Assembly: GCF_005503365.1 (NCBI RefSeq)
Contig: NZ_SCML01000041.1
Location: 1 to 55,660 of the forward strand
Direction of reading: 5' to 3'
Source: Hydrogenophaga sp. 2FB
GTDB lineage: Bacteria > Pseudomonadota > Gammaproteobacteria > Burkholderiales > Burkholderiaceae_C
Length of the DNA stretch: 55,660 nt
Position numbers and translations under genes: made by a program
Shown here: positions 24,427 to 33,074 of the stretch, one piece after another
Position numbering within the stretch: the first letter of the stretch is position 1
Layout: each line of letters begins with the position of its first letter
The notes under the pieces: generated by a model
Seen by the model: only the letters and a program-made list of their open reading frames with translations
The model's database searches: none
Told to the model about the DNA's origin: nothing

Positions 24427-26321
24427 GCCGTCTCGACCCGGCTATCGCCGACCGCGAACTGCCCCCTGGCGTGCTGGCAGGGCAGGCCACCTTGCCCGGC
24501 CTGCTGCGCCACCGCGCGCGCCAGACGCCCGATCGCATCGCTCTGCGCGAGAAGGTGCGCGGCATCTGGCTGGGCATCACCTGGGCCGACTACTTCGAGA
24601 AGGTACAGGCGTTCGCCCTCTACCTGCGCGCCCAGGGCTTCGGTGTGGGTGACAAGCTGGTGATCGCCTCCGATGGCTCACCCGAATGGTTTTATGCCGA
24701 CCTCGCGGCACAGTCGCTGGGCGGCGTGACGGTGGGCATCTACCCGACCAACCCCTGGCCCGAGCTGCAATACATCGTGCGCCACTGCCGCGCCAAGTTC
24801 GCCGTCTGCGGCGATCAGGAGCAGACCGACAAGGTGCTGGACGCCATGCGCAACGGGGACGGCCTGCCCGACCTGAAGCAGGTGCTGACCGTGGACACCA
24901 AGGGCATGCGGCACTACCACGAAGCCTGCCTCCGGCCCTTCGAGCTGGCCCTGAACGAAGGGCGCACGCTGGCCCGCGATGCCGCGCAGCGCGATGCGTT
25001 CGACCAGCAGATCGACGCCGTCACGTCCGAGCAGGACGCACTCATCGTCTACACATCGGGCACCACCGGCATGCCCAAGGGCGCGCGCATCGCGCACCGC
25101 GGCATCATCCACAACGCCGCCCAGGTGGGCCAGGTGCAGGGCTATGCCGGCCGACCGCTGGAGGTGGTGTGTTACCTGCCGCTGTGCCACGTGGCCGAGC
25201 GCCTGATGTCGCCGGTGGCGCAGCTGGTGTACGGCTCGGTGGTGTATTTCGCGGAATCCATCGACGCGGTGACGCAGAACCTGCGCGAGGTGGGCCCCGG
25301 TTTCTTTTTCGGCGTGCCGCGCATCTGGGAGAAGCTGCAGCAGCAGATCGTGATTGCCTCACGCGAGGCCCGGCCCTGGGTGCGTCTCGTGTTCGAGCGC
25401 GCCATGGCCGTGGCCCAGCCGATCGCCGAACGCACCATTGCCAACGGGGACCGTCCGGTCAACTGGCGCGACGCCGCCACGGCCCGCGTGCTGCGCTGGC
25501 TGGTGTTCAGCAACCTGCTGGCCTCGGTCGGTCTGGACCGCACCTGGATGGCGATGACCGGCGGTGCCGCCATCTCGCCAGCGGTGATCCTGTTCTTCCG
25601 CGCCATGGGTGTGCCGATCTACCAGGTCTATGGCATGACCGAAAGCAGTGGCGTGAGCCACGCGCAATGCCACGGCCACGCCCGCCTGGGCTGGTGCGGA
25701 CCGCCGCTGCCGCGCGTGGTGGAGCAGCGCCTGGGCGACGACGGTGAACTGCTGGTGCGCGGCCCGGTGGTCTTCAATGGCTACCTGTACGACGAGGCCG
25801 CCAGCGACAAGGCGCTGGAGGGCGGTTGGCTGCACACCGGCGACATCGTCGAGATCGACCCCGAGAACGGCGAGCTGCAGATTCGGGACCGCAAGAAGGC
25901 CATCCTCATCACCAGCGGGGGCAAGAACATCACGCCTTCGCTGATCGAGAACGCGCTCAAGGACAGCGTCTACATCAGCGAAGCCGTGCTGCTGGGCGAC
26001 GGCCGGCACTTCCTGGCCGCGCTGATCCAGATCGACCTGGACACGGTGGGCAAATGGGCGCAGGAGCGCGGCATCGCCTACACCACCTACGAATCGCTGG
26101 CCGCGCTGGACACCGTGCGTGAACTGGTGGACGCCGACGTGAAGCGCGTCAACGAACGTTTTTCGCGGGTCGAGAACATCCGCAAGTTCGTCATCCTGCG
26201 CAAGCAGCTCGACCACGACGACGGCGAGCTGACCGCCACCATGAAGGTGCGCCGCAACGTGATCGAGAAAAAGTTCGCCACCGAGATCGCGCAGATCTAC
26301 GGCCAGGAGGCCCGCCCATGA
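24423..26321 (+). CDS. Long-chain-type acyl-CoA synthetase embedded in the Liv operon
   Basis: 632 residues, FadD15/FACL-like ANL enzyme. P-loop YTSGTTGMPKGARIAHRG at about 211-228, ATP motif YQVYGMTESSGVS at about 400, hinge WLHTGDIVEIDPENGELQIRDRKK at about 470-493, and terminal TATMKVRRNVIEKKF with the catalytic lysine. The insertion between motifs (about 270-390) is typical of long-chain or bulky-acid ligases. Located between livG and livH with ATGA overlaps on both sides, so it is made together with the importer. Uptake coupled to thioesterification at the membrane is a reasonable inference. Substrate unknown; the neighbours suggest a branched or terpenoid acid. Confidence 0.9.
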   Translation: MSRLDPAIADRELPPGVLAGQATLPGLLRHRARQTPDRIALREKVRGIWLGITWADYFEKVQAFALYLRAQGFGVGDKLVIASDGSPEWFYADLAAQSLGGVTVGIYPTNPWPELQYIVRHCRAKFAVCGDQEQTDKVLDAMRNGDGLPDLKQVLTVDTKGMRHYHEACLRPFELALNEGRTLARDAAQRDAFDQQIDAVTSEQDALIVYTSGTTGMPKGARIAHRGIIHNAAQVGQVQGYAGRPLEVVCYLPLCHVAERLMSPVAQLVYGSVVYFAESIDAVTQNLREVGPGFFFGVPRIWEKLQQQIVIASREARPWVRLVFERAMAVAQPIAERTIANGDRPVNWRDAATARVLRWLVFSNLLASVGLDRTWMAMTGGAAISPAVILFFRAMGVPIYQVYGMTESSGVSHAQCHGHARLGWCGPPLPRVVEQRLGDDGELLVRGPVVFNGYLYDEAASDKALEGGWLHTGDIVEIDPENGELQIRDRKKAILITSGGKNITPSLIENALKDSVYISEAVLLGDGRHFLAALIQIDLDTVGKWAQERGIAYTTYESLAALDTVRELVDADVKRVNERFSRVENIRKFVILRKQLDHDDGELTATMKVRRNVIEKKFATEIAQIYGQEARP

Positions 26322-27190
26322 ACTACTTCCTCAACCTGCTGATGTCGGGTCTGGTCATCGGCTCGCTCTACGGCCTGATCGCCATGGGCTTCGCCATGGT
26401 CTACCGCGCCACCGGCATGGTGAACTTCGCCGTGGGCGAGGTGATGATGCTGACCGCGTACATCAGCTTCAACCTCGCGCAGGTCCCGGGCATGGGCTTT
26501 TTCGGCCTGCTGGCCACGACCCTGCCCACGGCCATGCTTCTGGGTCTGCTGATCGAGCGCGTGTTCATCCGGCCGATGCTCGGTGAGCCCATGTTCTCTC
26601 GCGTGATGGTCACCATCGGCCTGGCGGTGGTGATCCGGTCGGTGGTGATCCTGATCTGGGGCGTGGAACCCAAACCCTTTCCGCGGCCGCTGGGCGACGA
26701 CGTCATTCGACTCGGCGAACTGGCGCTGTACCCCGGGCAGATCTTCTCGCTGGTGATGCTGGCGCTGCTGTGCCTGCTGATGTGGGTCTTCTTCCGCCAC
26801 TCGCGTGTCGGCATTGCGATGCGCGCCACCTCCAACAACGAGACCACGGCCCTGCTCATGGGCATCAACGTCAAGCGCATCAGCGGCATCGCCTGGGCGC
26901 TGTCCTCGCTGTTTGCGGCGGTGGCCGGGCTGTCGTTCTGCCTGATGTTCGCCCTGGAGCCCGAGATTTCCCAGATGGGCTTGCGCGGCTTCCCGGCCAC
27001 CATCCTCGGCGGCCTGGACTCGGTGGTGGGCGGGGCCTTCGGTGGCCTGGTGATCGGCGTGGTCGAGAACCTGGCCGGTGGCTACCTGGGCCGTGGCCTC
27101 AAGGAGATCGCTGGCTTCGTGCTGATCATCGTGGTGCTGATGGTGAAACCCTACGGCCTCTTCGGCCAACGAGAAATCGAGCGTGTCTGA
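26318..27190 (+). CDS. livH: Branched-chain-type ABC transporter permease LivH
   Basis: 290 residues, about eight membrane helices. The start MNYFLNLLMSGLVIGSLYGLIAMGFAMVYRATGMVNFAVGEVMML is diagnostic of LivH, as are GIAMRATSNNETTALLMGINVKR and GFPATILGGLDSVVGGAFGGLVIGVVENL. Inner-membrane half-channel that pairs with LivM. ATGA overlap with the ligase gene; its stop overlaps the livM ATG (TGATG). Confidence 0.93.
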   Translation: MNYFLNLLMSGLVIGSLYGLIAMGFAMVYRATGMVNFAVGEVMMLTAYISFNLAQVPGMGFFGLLATTLPTAMLLGLLIERVFIRPMLGEPMFSRVMVTIGLAVVIRSVVILIWGVEPKPFPRPLGDDVIRLGELALYPGQIFSLVMLALLCLLMWVFFRHSRVGIAMRATSNNETTALLMGINVKRISGIAWALSSLFAAVAGLSFCLMFALEPEISQMGLRGFPATILGGLDSVVGGAFGGLVIGVVENLAGGYLGRGLKEIAGFVLIIVVLMVKPYGLFGQREIERV

Positions 27191-28236
27191 TGCGTACCCG
27201 AATCTACAAAACGTCCTACGCCGATCTCGTCGCACTGACGCCGCACCGCAGCACCTGGGTCTGGGCAGGCGTCGGCTTGCTGCTGGTGGCCTGCGCGCCG
27301 CTGGTGCTGGGTTCGCATGGGCTGGGCATCCTGTCGGCCATCTTCGTCATGGCCATTGGTGTGCTGGGTCTGAACCTGCTGACCGGCGTGACCGGACAGA
27401 TCTCGCTCGGTCACGCGGGCTTCCTGCTGATCGGCGCCTACGCACAGGCCGTCCTCACCACCGACTACCACGTGCCGGCCTGGCTGGCCATCTTCGCGTC
27501 GGGTGCGGTGGCGGCGGTGGCGAGCCTGGTGGTCGGTGTTCCCTCGCTGCGGCTCAAGGGCCTGTACCTCGCCATCACCACGCTGGCATTCACCTTCATC
27601 GTGCGCCACCTGGTGCTGTTCGCCGAAGACATCACGCGCGGCTCGGAAGGCATGGCGGTGGCGCCGCTGGCGCTGCTGGGCTACGAGGTCAAAAGCGACC
27701 AGCCCTTCTTCTATGTGGCGCTGGCCATGCTGGTGCTGTTCGTGTTGCTCACGCTCAACCTCATGCGCTCGCCCATCGGCAGGGCCTGGCTGGCGGTGCG
27801 GGACCACGACATCGCCGCCCGTGCCATGGGCATCAACCTGATGCGCTACAAGCTGCTGGCCTTCATGGTCAGTGCCTTCTACACCGGCGTGGCCGGCGCG
27901 CTGGTGGCCTTGCAGACGCGCTACATCAACGTCGACACCTTCAGCATCCTGATCAGCATCGAGGCCCTGGCCATGATCATCGTCGGCGGCCTGGGCCGGG
28001 TGCACGGCGCTTTGCTGGGCACCGCGCTGATCCTGCTGTTGCCCGAACTCCTGAACTTCGGTTTCTCGCTCGCGGGCGACCGCTTCACCACCCTCATGTC
28101 CGATCGCATCTACGAGATCAAGGGCTTGATGTACGGCGTGGTAATCCTGCTCTTCCTGCGGCTGGAGCCCGAGGGCCTGGCGGGCATCTGGCGCAAGGTC
28201 AAACGGTTCTGGGTGCATTGGCCCCTGTCCCAGTGA
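27190..28236 (+). CDS. livM: Branched-chain-type ABC transporter permease LivM
   Basis: 348 residues, with the LivM motifs ILSAIFVMAIGVLGLNLLTGVTGQISLGHAGFLLIGAYAQA, RLKGLYLAITTLAFTFIVRHLV, RDHDIAARAMGINLMRYKLLAFMVSAFYTGVAGAL and GGLGRVHGALLGTALILLLPELL. About nine to ten helices; a hydrophilic N-terminal extension (about 1-25) precedes the first. Second channel half of the importer. The ATG is shared with the livH stop. Confidence 0.93.
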   Translation: MRTRIYKTSYADLVALTPHRSTWVWAGVGLLLVACAPLVLGSHGLGILSAIFVMAIGVLGLNLLTGVTGQISLGHAGFLLIGAYAQAVLTTDYHVPAWLAIFASGAVAAVASLVVGVPSLRLKGLYLAITTLAFTFIVRHLVLFAEDITRGSEGMAVAPLALLGYEVKSDQPFFYVALAMLVLFVLLTLNLMRSPIGRAWLAVRDHDIAARAMGINLMRYKLLAFMVSAFYTGVAGALVALQTRYINVDTFSILISIEALAMIIVGGLGRVHGALLGTALILLLPELLNFGFSLAGDRFTTLMSDRIYEIKGLMYGVVILLFLRLEPEGLAGIWRKVKRFWVHWPLSQ

Positions 28237-28310
28237 ACGGGACGGGGACATGGCAGCGTGGCACGGCACCGGAATTCCCCGGCCCGGCCGATTCAAAAGA
28301 GGAGACAGCA

Positions 28311-29513
28311 ATGCAAGGTGATTCGATTCTGAGGTGGACGCGGCGCCTGGGCCGTTGTTCGATTCTGGGCCTGGCCATCGGCGCCGGCGCGGCCGGCGCC
28401 CAGGACGTGGGCGTGACCGCCACCGAAATCCTGCTCGGCGAGGTGCAGCCCATGTCCGGTCCGGCCTCGCTGATCGGCAAGGCCGGCGCCGCCGGGTCCA
28501 AGCTGGCGATTGCCGAGATCAATGCCAAGGGCGGCATCAACGGCCGCAAGCTGCGCGCCATCTACGAGGACGATGGCTACGTGCCGGCGCGCTCGGTGTC
28601 GGCGGTGAAGAAACTGATCGACTCGGACAAGGTGTTCGCGTTGACCGGCACCACCGGCAGCTCGCACATGGTGGCCATGTTGCCCACCGTGGAGGAAGCC
28701 AAGATTCCCACCATCGTGCACATGGCGCCCAACCCGGCCGTGGTCAGCCCGCGCCGGCCCACTGTCTTCATGATCGGCCCCGACTACGACTGGGCCGGCT
28801 TCGTGCCGATCGCGCACATGGTCGAGAAGATGGGCCAGAAGAACGGCAAGTTCGGCATCCTCTACCAGGACGACGACTTCGGCAAAGCGCTGCTGGCCGG
28901 TTACCAGAAGGCGGTCAAGCAGCACGGCGTGGCCAGCGTGGCCGAGATCCCGTTCAAGCGCGGCGCCAAGGACTTTTCCGCCGAGGTGCTCACCCTGCGG
29001 GAGAAGGGCGTCACGGCCGTCTACCTGGGCACGCTGACCACCGAGTCGGCCGCCGTCATGAGCGAGTTCCGCCGCCTGGGCATGACGCCGCTGATCGGCA
29101 CGCTGTGGGCCGGGCAACTGCCCGCCGCCGTGAAGCTGGCCGCACCGTCGGGCTTCGAGTACCTGATCCCCGACTACTACGCCTCCAACTACGACCCCGC
29201 CGGCAAGAAGCTGATGGAGACCGCCAAGCAGTACCTGAGCGCGGACGATCTCGCCAACTTCAACCGCTACACCGTCAGTGGTTATGTCGGCACCCAGGTG
29301 CTGGCCGAGGGCATCCGCCGCTGCGGCGCCACCGTCACCCGCACCTGCGTGGTCGACCAGCTCAACAAGCTGAAGAACTTCGACACCGGTGGCCTGACCG
29401 GTCCGCTGTCCCTGGACAACCCCAAGGCACAGGCGGTGCTGCCGATCAAGCTGTTCCAGACCGACCCGAAGAACGCCACGGTCAAGGCCTTGACGGACTT
29501 CATCAGCTACTGA
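28311..29513 (+). CDS. livK: Branched-chain-type ABC transporter substrate-binding protein
   Basis: 400 residues. Signal peptide (twin-arginine-like RRLGR, hydrophobic core, cleavage near AGAQ at about 30), then the Peripla_BP_6 fold: ILLGEVQPMSGPASLIGKAGAAGSKLAIAEINAKGGINGRKLRAIYEDDGYVPARSVSAVKKLI. A ligand-site segment TGTTGSSHMVAML follows. A cysteine pair near 343-350 probably forms a disulfide. Periplasmic receptor of the importer; its pocket determines what the whole pathway consumes. GAGGAGA lies 7 nt before the ATG, a strong site fitting the high demand for binding protein. 74 nt after livM. Confidence 0.93.
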   Translation: MQGDSILRWTRRLGRCSILGLAIGAGAAGAQDVGVTATEILLGEVQPMSGPASLIGKAGAAGSKLAIAEINAKGGINGRKLRAIYEDDGYVPARSVSAVKKLIDSDKVFALTGTTGSSHMVAMLPTVEEAKIPTIVHMAPNPAVVSPRRPTVFMIGPDYDWAGFVPIAHMVEKMGQKNGKFGILYQDDDFGKALLAGYQKAVKQHGVASVAEIPFKRGAKDFSAEVLTLREKGVTAVYLGTLTTESAAVMSEFRRLGMTPLIGTLWAGQLPAAVKLAAPSGFEYLIPDYYASNYDPAGKKLMETAKQYLSADDLANFNRYTVSGYVGTQVLAEGIRRCGATVTRTCVVDQLNKLKNFDTGGLTGPLSLDNPKAQAVLPIKLFQTDPKNATVKALTDFISY

Positions 29514-29526
29514 CCACGCCCACGCC

Positions 29527-30459
29527 ATGCCGCAAGCCACCCCCTCTCCATCGGCCCAGGCCGAGCGCTACCGCTCGGTGTTTCGGCCCGGCCTGTTCGA
29601 GGGCCAGACCATCGTCGTCACCGGCGGTGGCAGCGGCCTGGGCCGCTGCGCCGCGCACGAACTGGCCAGCCTGGGCGCAGGCCTCGCACTGGTCGGGCGC
29701 AAGCGCGAAAAACTGGAGGCGGTGGCGGCCGAGCTGGTGGCGGCCTACCCCGAGGCCAGCGGGCGCGTCTCGCTGCACAGCTGCGACATCCGCGAGGAAG
29801 CATCGGTGCAGCAGACCGTGGCCGACATCCTCGCGACCCACGGCGCCATCCACGGCCTGTTCAACTGCGCGGGTGGCCAGTACCCGGCCCCTCTGCGCGA
29901 CATCACCCTCAAGGGCTGGGACGTGGTGGTGCGCAACAACCTGCACGGCACCTTCCTGTTCTCGCGCGAGTGCTACGTGCAGTGGATGGAGCAGCACGGC
30001 GGCAGCATCGTCAACATGCTGGCCGACATCTGGGGTGGCCTGCCGGGCATGGGCCACTCGGGCGCCGCGCGGGGCGGCGTGCTGACCTTCACCGAAACGG
30101 CTGCCTGCGAATGGGGTTGCGCCGGCGTGCGCGTCAACGCCGTGGCGCCGGGCTGGATCGCGTCCGCCGGGATCGACACCTATGACGACAACTACCAGGA
30201 GCTGCTGCGCGGCCTGCGCACCAAGGTGCCGCTGCAACGCTTTGGCACCGAGGCCGAACTGGCGTCCGCGGTGACCTACCTGCTGTCGCCCGCGGCCGGC
30301 TTCATCAGTGGCGCCGTCATCCGCGTGGACGGCGGCGTGCCCACCGCCCGCCACACCTGGAAGCTCGAGCCTGCGCGACAGGACTTCACCTACAACGGCT
30401 TCCCGCTCTACCAGCCGCCGCAGGCCTTTTCGCAACCCGCTGAAGGAGAGCAACCTTGA
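29527..30459 (+). CDS. Short-chain dehydrogenase/reductase, PECR (trans-2-enoyl-CoA reductase)-like
   Basis: 310 residues. NAD(P) motif TGGGSGLGR (about 37-45), NCAGG, and C-terminal AASFISG-like segment AAGFISGAVIRVDGG. The classical YxxxK is replaced: GHSGAARGGV aligns with the HSGAARAGV seen in peroxisomal trans-2-enoyl-CoA reductases (PECR), which use a non-canonical site. This is therefore a specialised subfamily rather than a broken enzyme. It may reduce or oxidise a CoA-bound intermediate, the place held by AtuB/AtuG in terpene degradation. 13 nt after the binding-protein gene; the stop overlaps the next gene's TTG start. Confidence 0.85.
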   Translation: MPQATPSPSAQAERYRSVFRPGLFEGQTIVVTGGGSGLGRCAAHELASLGAGLALVGRKREKLEAVAAELVAAYPEASGRVSLHSCDIREEASVQQTVADILATHGAIHGLFNCAGGQYPAPLRDITLKGWDVVVRNNLHGTFLFSRECYVQWMEQHGGSIVNMLADIWGGLPGMGHSGAARGGVLTFTETAACEWGCAGVRVNAVAPGWIASAGIDTYDDNYQELLRGLRTKVPLQRFGTEAELASAVTYLLSPAAGFISGAVIRVDGGVPTARHTWKLEPARQDFTYNGFPLYQPPQAFSQPAEGEQP

Positions 30460-31247
30460 GTGCAATCACCCCAGAGGTGCTGGTGGAGCGCCGTGGCCTG
30501 GCCTGCCACATCACCATCAACCGCGCCGCCGAACACAACACCATGACCGATGCCGTCATGGTCGCGCTGCGCCAAGCGCTGCTGGCCGCCGAAGCCATGG
30601 AAGGCGTGCGCGCCATCGTGCTGACCGGCGCCGGTGAACAGACCTTCTGCGCCGGCGGCAAGCTCAAGCCGGGCGCCGACGGCTCGCCCTTCGCGCTGGA
30701 ACCGGGCCGTTTTGACAACCCGATCGCCGAGCTGTTTCGCGCCATGGACCGTTGCCACCTGCCCATCATCGCGCGTGTCAACGGCAGCGCCTTCGGCGGC
30801 GGCGTGGGCCTGATCTGCGCCTGCGACTTCGCCATCGGCGTGGACACCGCGCGGTTCGGCACGACCGAAGCGCGCGTGGGCGTCTTCCCCATGATGATCC
30901 TGCCGCTGCTGATGCGCGTGATCCCGCGCCGGCGCCTGCAGGAGATGTGTTTCCTGGCCGAACGTTTCCCGGCCGAGAAGGCGCTGGAACTGGACATCCT
31001 GGGCCAGCTGGTGCCCGCGGCCGAACTCGACGCGGCGGTGGACGCGCTGGTGAGCCAGCTGGCCGCCAACTCGCCGGTGGCCCTGCGCATGGGCCGGCGC
31101 GCGTTCGCGGCCATGAGTGGCCTGGCCTTCAACGATGCCCTCAACCTTGCGCAGATGGTGCTGCCCGTCATGTCGCAAAGCGAAGACACGCGCGAAGGCA
31201 TGCGGGCCTTTGCAGAGAAGCGCTCCCCCGTCTGGCCCAACCGTTAA
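30456..31247 (+). CDS. Enoyl-CoA hydratase, methylglutaconyl/isohexenylglutaconyl-CoA hydratase type
   Basis: 263 residues, crotonase fold. The site NGSAFGGGVGLICACDFAIGVDTARFGTTEARVGVFPMMI lacks the first hydratase glutamate (GGGVG) but keeps the second (TTEARVG), the same pattern I recall for LiuC and AtuE, which hydrate the products of 3-methylcrotonyl- and geranyl-CoA carboxylases. It probably acts after the biotin-dependent carboxylase of this operon. The start is TTG at 30456: GGAG lies 8 nt before it, it overlaps the SDR stop, and no ATG fits better. Confidence 0.87.
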   Translation: MSAITPEVLVERRGLACHITINRAAEHNTMTDAVMVALRQALLAAEAMEGVRAIVLTGAGEQTFCAGGKLKPGADGSPFALEPGRFDNPIAELFRAMDRCHLPIIARVNGSAFGGGVGLICACDFAIGVDTARFGTTEARVGVFPMMILPLLMRVIPRRRLQEMCFLAERFPAEKALELDILGQLVPAAELDAAVDALVSQLAANSPVALRMGRRAFAAMSGLAFNDALNLAQMVLPVMSQSEDTREGMRAFAEKRSPVWPNR

Positions 31248-31256
31248 GAAATCGAC

Positions 31257-33074
31257 ATGACCGTTACACCACGCTCCCGCCGAGATCGCGCGCTTCGCAT
31301 TGGCTGTGCCAGTGGCTTCTGGGGCGATTCCGAAGCGGGCGCCGCCCAGCTGGTGCAGCACGGGCAGATCGACTACCTCGTGTTCGACTATCTCGCTGAA
31401 ATCACCATGTCGCTGCTGGCGCGCGCCCGCGCCAAGTCGCCCGAGGCCGGCTACGCGCCCGATTTCGTCAAGGTCATCGCCCAGCTCGCGCCTCAACTCC
31501 AGGCGCAAGGCATCCGGGTGGTGGCGAACGCGGGTGGTGTCAACCCGCAGGCCTGCGCGAGCGCGCTGAACGCCGCCCTGCAGGCACAGGGCATCGCGAT
31601 GCACATCGCGGTGGTCGAGGGTGACGACCTCTCCGACCAGGCCGATGCCTTGCGCGCCGCGGAGACGCGCGAGATGTTCAGCGGCGAGCCCATGCCCGCG
31701 CGGCTGCTCAGCGTCAATGCCTACCTGGGTGCGCAGCCCATTGCCGCCGCGCTCGATGCGGGCGCACAGATTGTCATCACGGGACGGGTGGTGGACAGCG
31801 CCGTCACGCTCGGTCCCCTGGTGCACGAATTCGGCTGGGACTGGAACGACTGGGACAAGCTGGCCACCGGCAGTCTGGCGGGACACATCATCGAATGCGG
31901 CACCCAATGCACCGGCGGCCTGTACACCGACTGGCAAGCCGTGCCCGGCTGGGACAACATGGGTTTCCCCATCGCCGAATGCGCGCCCGATGGACGCAGC
32001 GTGGTCATCACCAAGCCGGCGGGCACCGGTGGTCTGGTGATACCGGGCACCGTGGCCGAGCAGATCGTCTACGAAATCGCCGACCCCAGGCGCTACCTGT
32101 TGCCCGACGTGGTCTGCGACTTCAGCGACGTGCGCCTGGCGCAAGAGGGGGAAGACCGCGTGCGGGTCAGCGGCGCGCGCGGCACACCCGCGCCGGCCCA
32201 CTACAAGGTCAGCGCCACTTGGAGCGATGGCTGGCGCCTGTTGGGCACGCTGATGATCGGCGGCCACGAGGCAGCGGCCAAGGCCAGCCGGGTCGGGGAG
32301 GCCATTCTTCAGCGGTGCACCCGCCTGCTGGGCGAGCGTGGCCTGCCGGGCTTCAGCGAGACCAGCCTGGAGGTGCTGGGCGCCGAGTCCACCTACGGCC
32401 CGCACGCGCGCACCCGGCACAGCCGCGAGGTGATCCTCAAGCTGGCCGCCAAACACCCGCAGCGCGAAGCCCTGGAGTTGCTGGCGCGCGAGATCGCGCC
32501 GTCGGCCACGGCCATGGCACAGGGCATCACCGGTTTTGCCGCCGGCCGGCCCAGCCCTTCGCCGGTGGTCAGGCTGTTTTCTTTTCTGATCGCGCAGTCG
32601 CGCGTGGCGCCACGGGTCTCCATGGACGGCCAGCCGCTGGCCTTGGCACCGCACCCGCTGACCGCGCACGACCACGCGGCGGCATCGGCGCCCGCCGCGG
32701 ACGCACCATCCGCCGCGGCACTGGCCGGCCCCACTGCGCGTGTTCCCTTGCTGCGCCTGGCCCACGGACGCAGCGGCGACAAAGGTGACAGTTCCAACGT
32801 GGGCATCATCGCGCGCTCGCCGGCGGCCTACGCGGAACTGCGGCGGGTGCTGGGCGCGAATGAGGTCGCAAACTACTTTTCCCACGTGGCGCAAGGCCCG
32901 GTCACGCGCTACGAATTGCCAGGTTTTCTGGCACTGAATTTCGTGCTGGAGCGGGCGTTGGGCGGCGGCGGTGTGGCATCGTTGCGCTACGACCCCCAGG
33001 GCAAGGCGTTTGCACAGATGTTGCTCGACCTGGAGGTCGAGATTCCAACCTCTGTACTGGACACACTGCCATGA
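31257..33074 (+). CDS. atuA: AtuA-family protein (acyclic terpene utilization, DUF1446)
   Basis: 605 residues. The large N-terminal AtuA domain starts LRIGCASGFWGDSEAGAAQLVQHGQIDYLVFDYLAEITMSLLARARAKSP (about 13-62) and includes NAGGVNPQACA, GRVVDSAVTLGPLVHEFGW and GHIIECGTQCTGG. A second domain (about 495-600, VPLLRLAHGRSGDKGDSSNVGIIARSP) is the small AtuA-like ferredoxin-fold domain. The biochemical role is unproven; the family is required for, or co-occurs with, degradation of citronellol/geraniol and other beta-methyl-branched acids. A Pro/Ala-rich linker separates the domains. Its stop overlaps the TetR ATG. Confidence 0.9.
   Translation: MTVTPRSRRDRALRIGCASGFWGDSEAGAAQLVQHGQIDYLVFDYLAEITMSLLARARAKSPEAGYAPDFVKVIAQLAPQLQAQGIRVVANAGGVNPQACASALNAALQAQGIAMHIAVVEGDDLSDQADALRAAETREMFSGEPMPARLLSVNAYLGAQPIAAALDAGAQIVITGRVVDSAVTLGPLVHEFGWDWNDWDKLATGSLAGHIIECGTQCTGGLYTDWQAVPGWDNMGFPIAECAPDGRSVVITKPAGTGGLVIPGTVAEQIVYEIADPRRYLLPDVVCDFSDVRLAQEGEDRVRVSGARGTPAPAHYKVSATWSDGWRLLGTLMIGGHEAAAKASRVGEAILQRCTRLLGERGLPGFSETSLEVLGAESTYGPHARTRHSREVILKLAAKHPQREALELLAREIAPSATAMAQGITGFAAGRPSPSPVVRLFSFLIAQSRVAPRVSMDGQPLALAPHPLTAHDHAAASAPAADAPSAAALAGPTARVPLLRLAHGRSGDKGDSSNVGIIARSPAAYAELRRVLGANEVANYFSHVAQGPVTRYELPGFLALNFVLERALGGGGVASLRYDPQGKAFAQMLLDLEVEIPTSVLDTLP

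Noticed and set aside
29527..30459. Degenerate SDR pseudogene because YxxxK is missing
   Set aside because: The replaced motif matches the PECR subfamily and the rest of the fold is intact.
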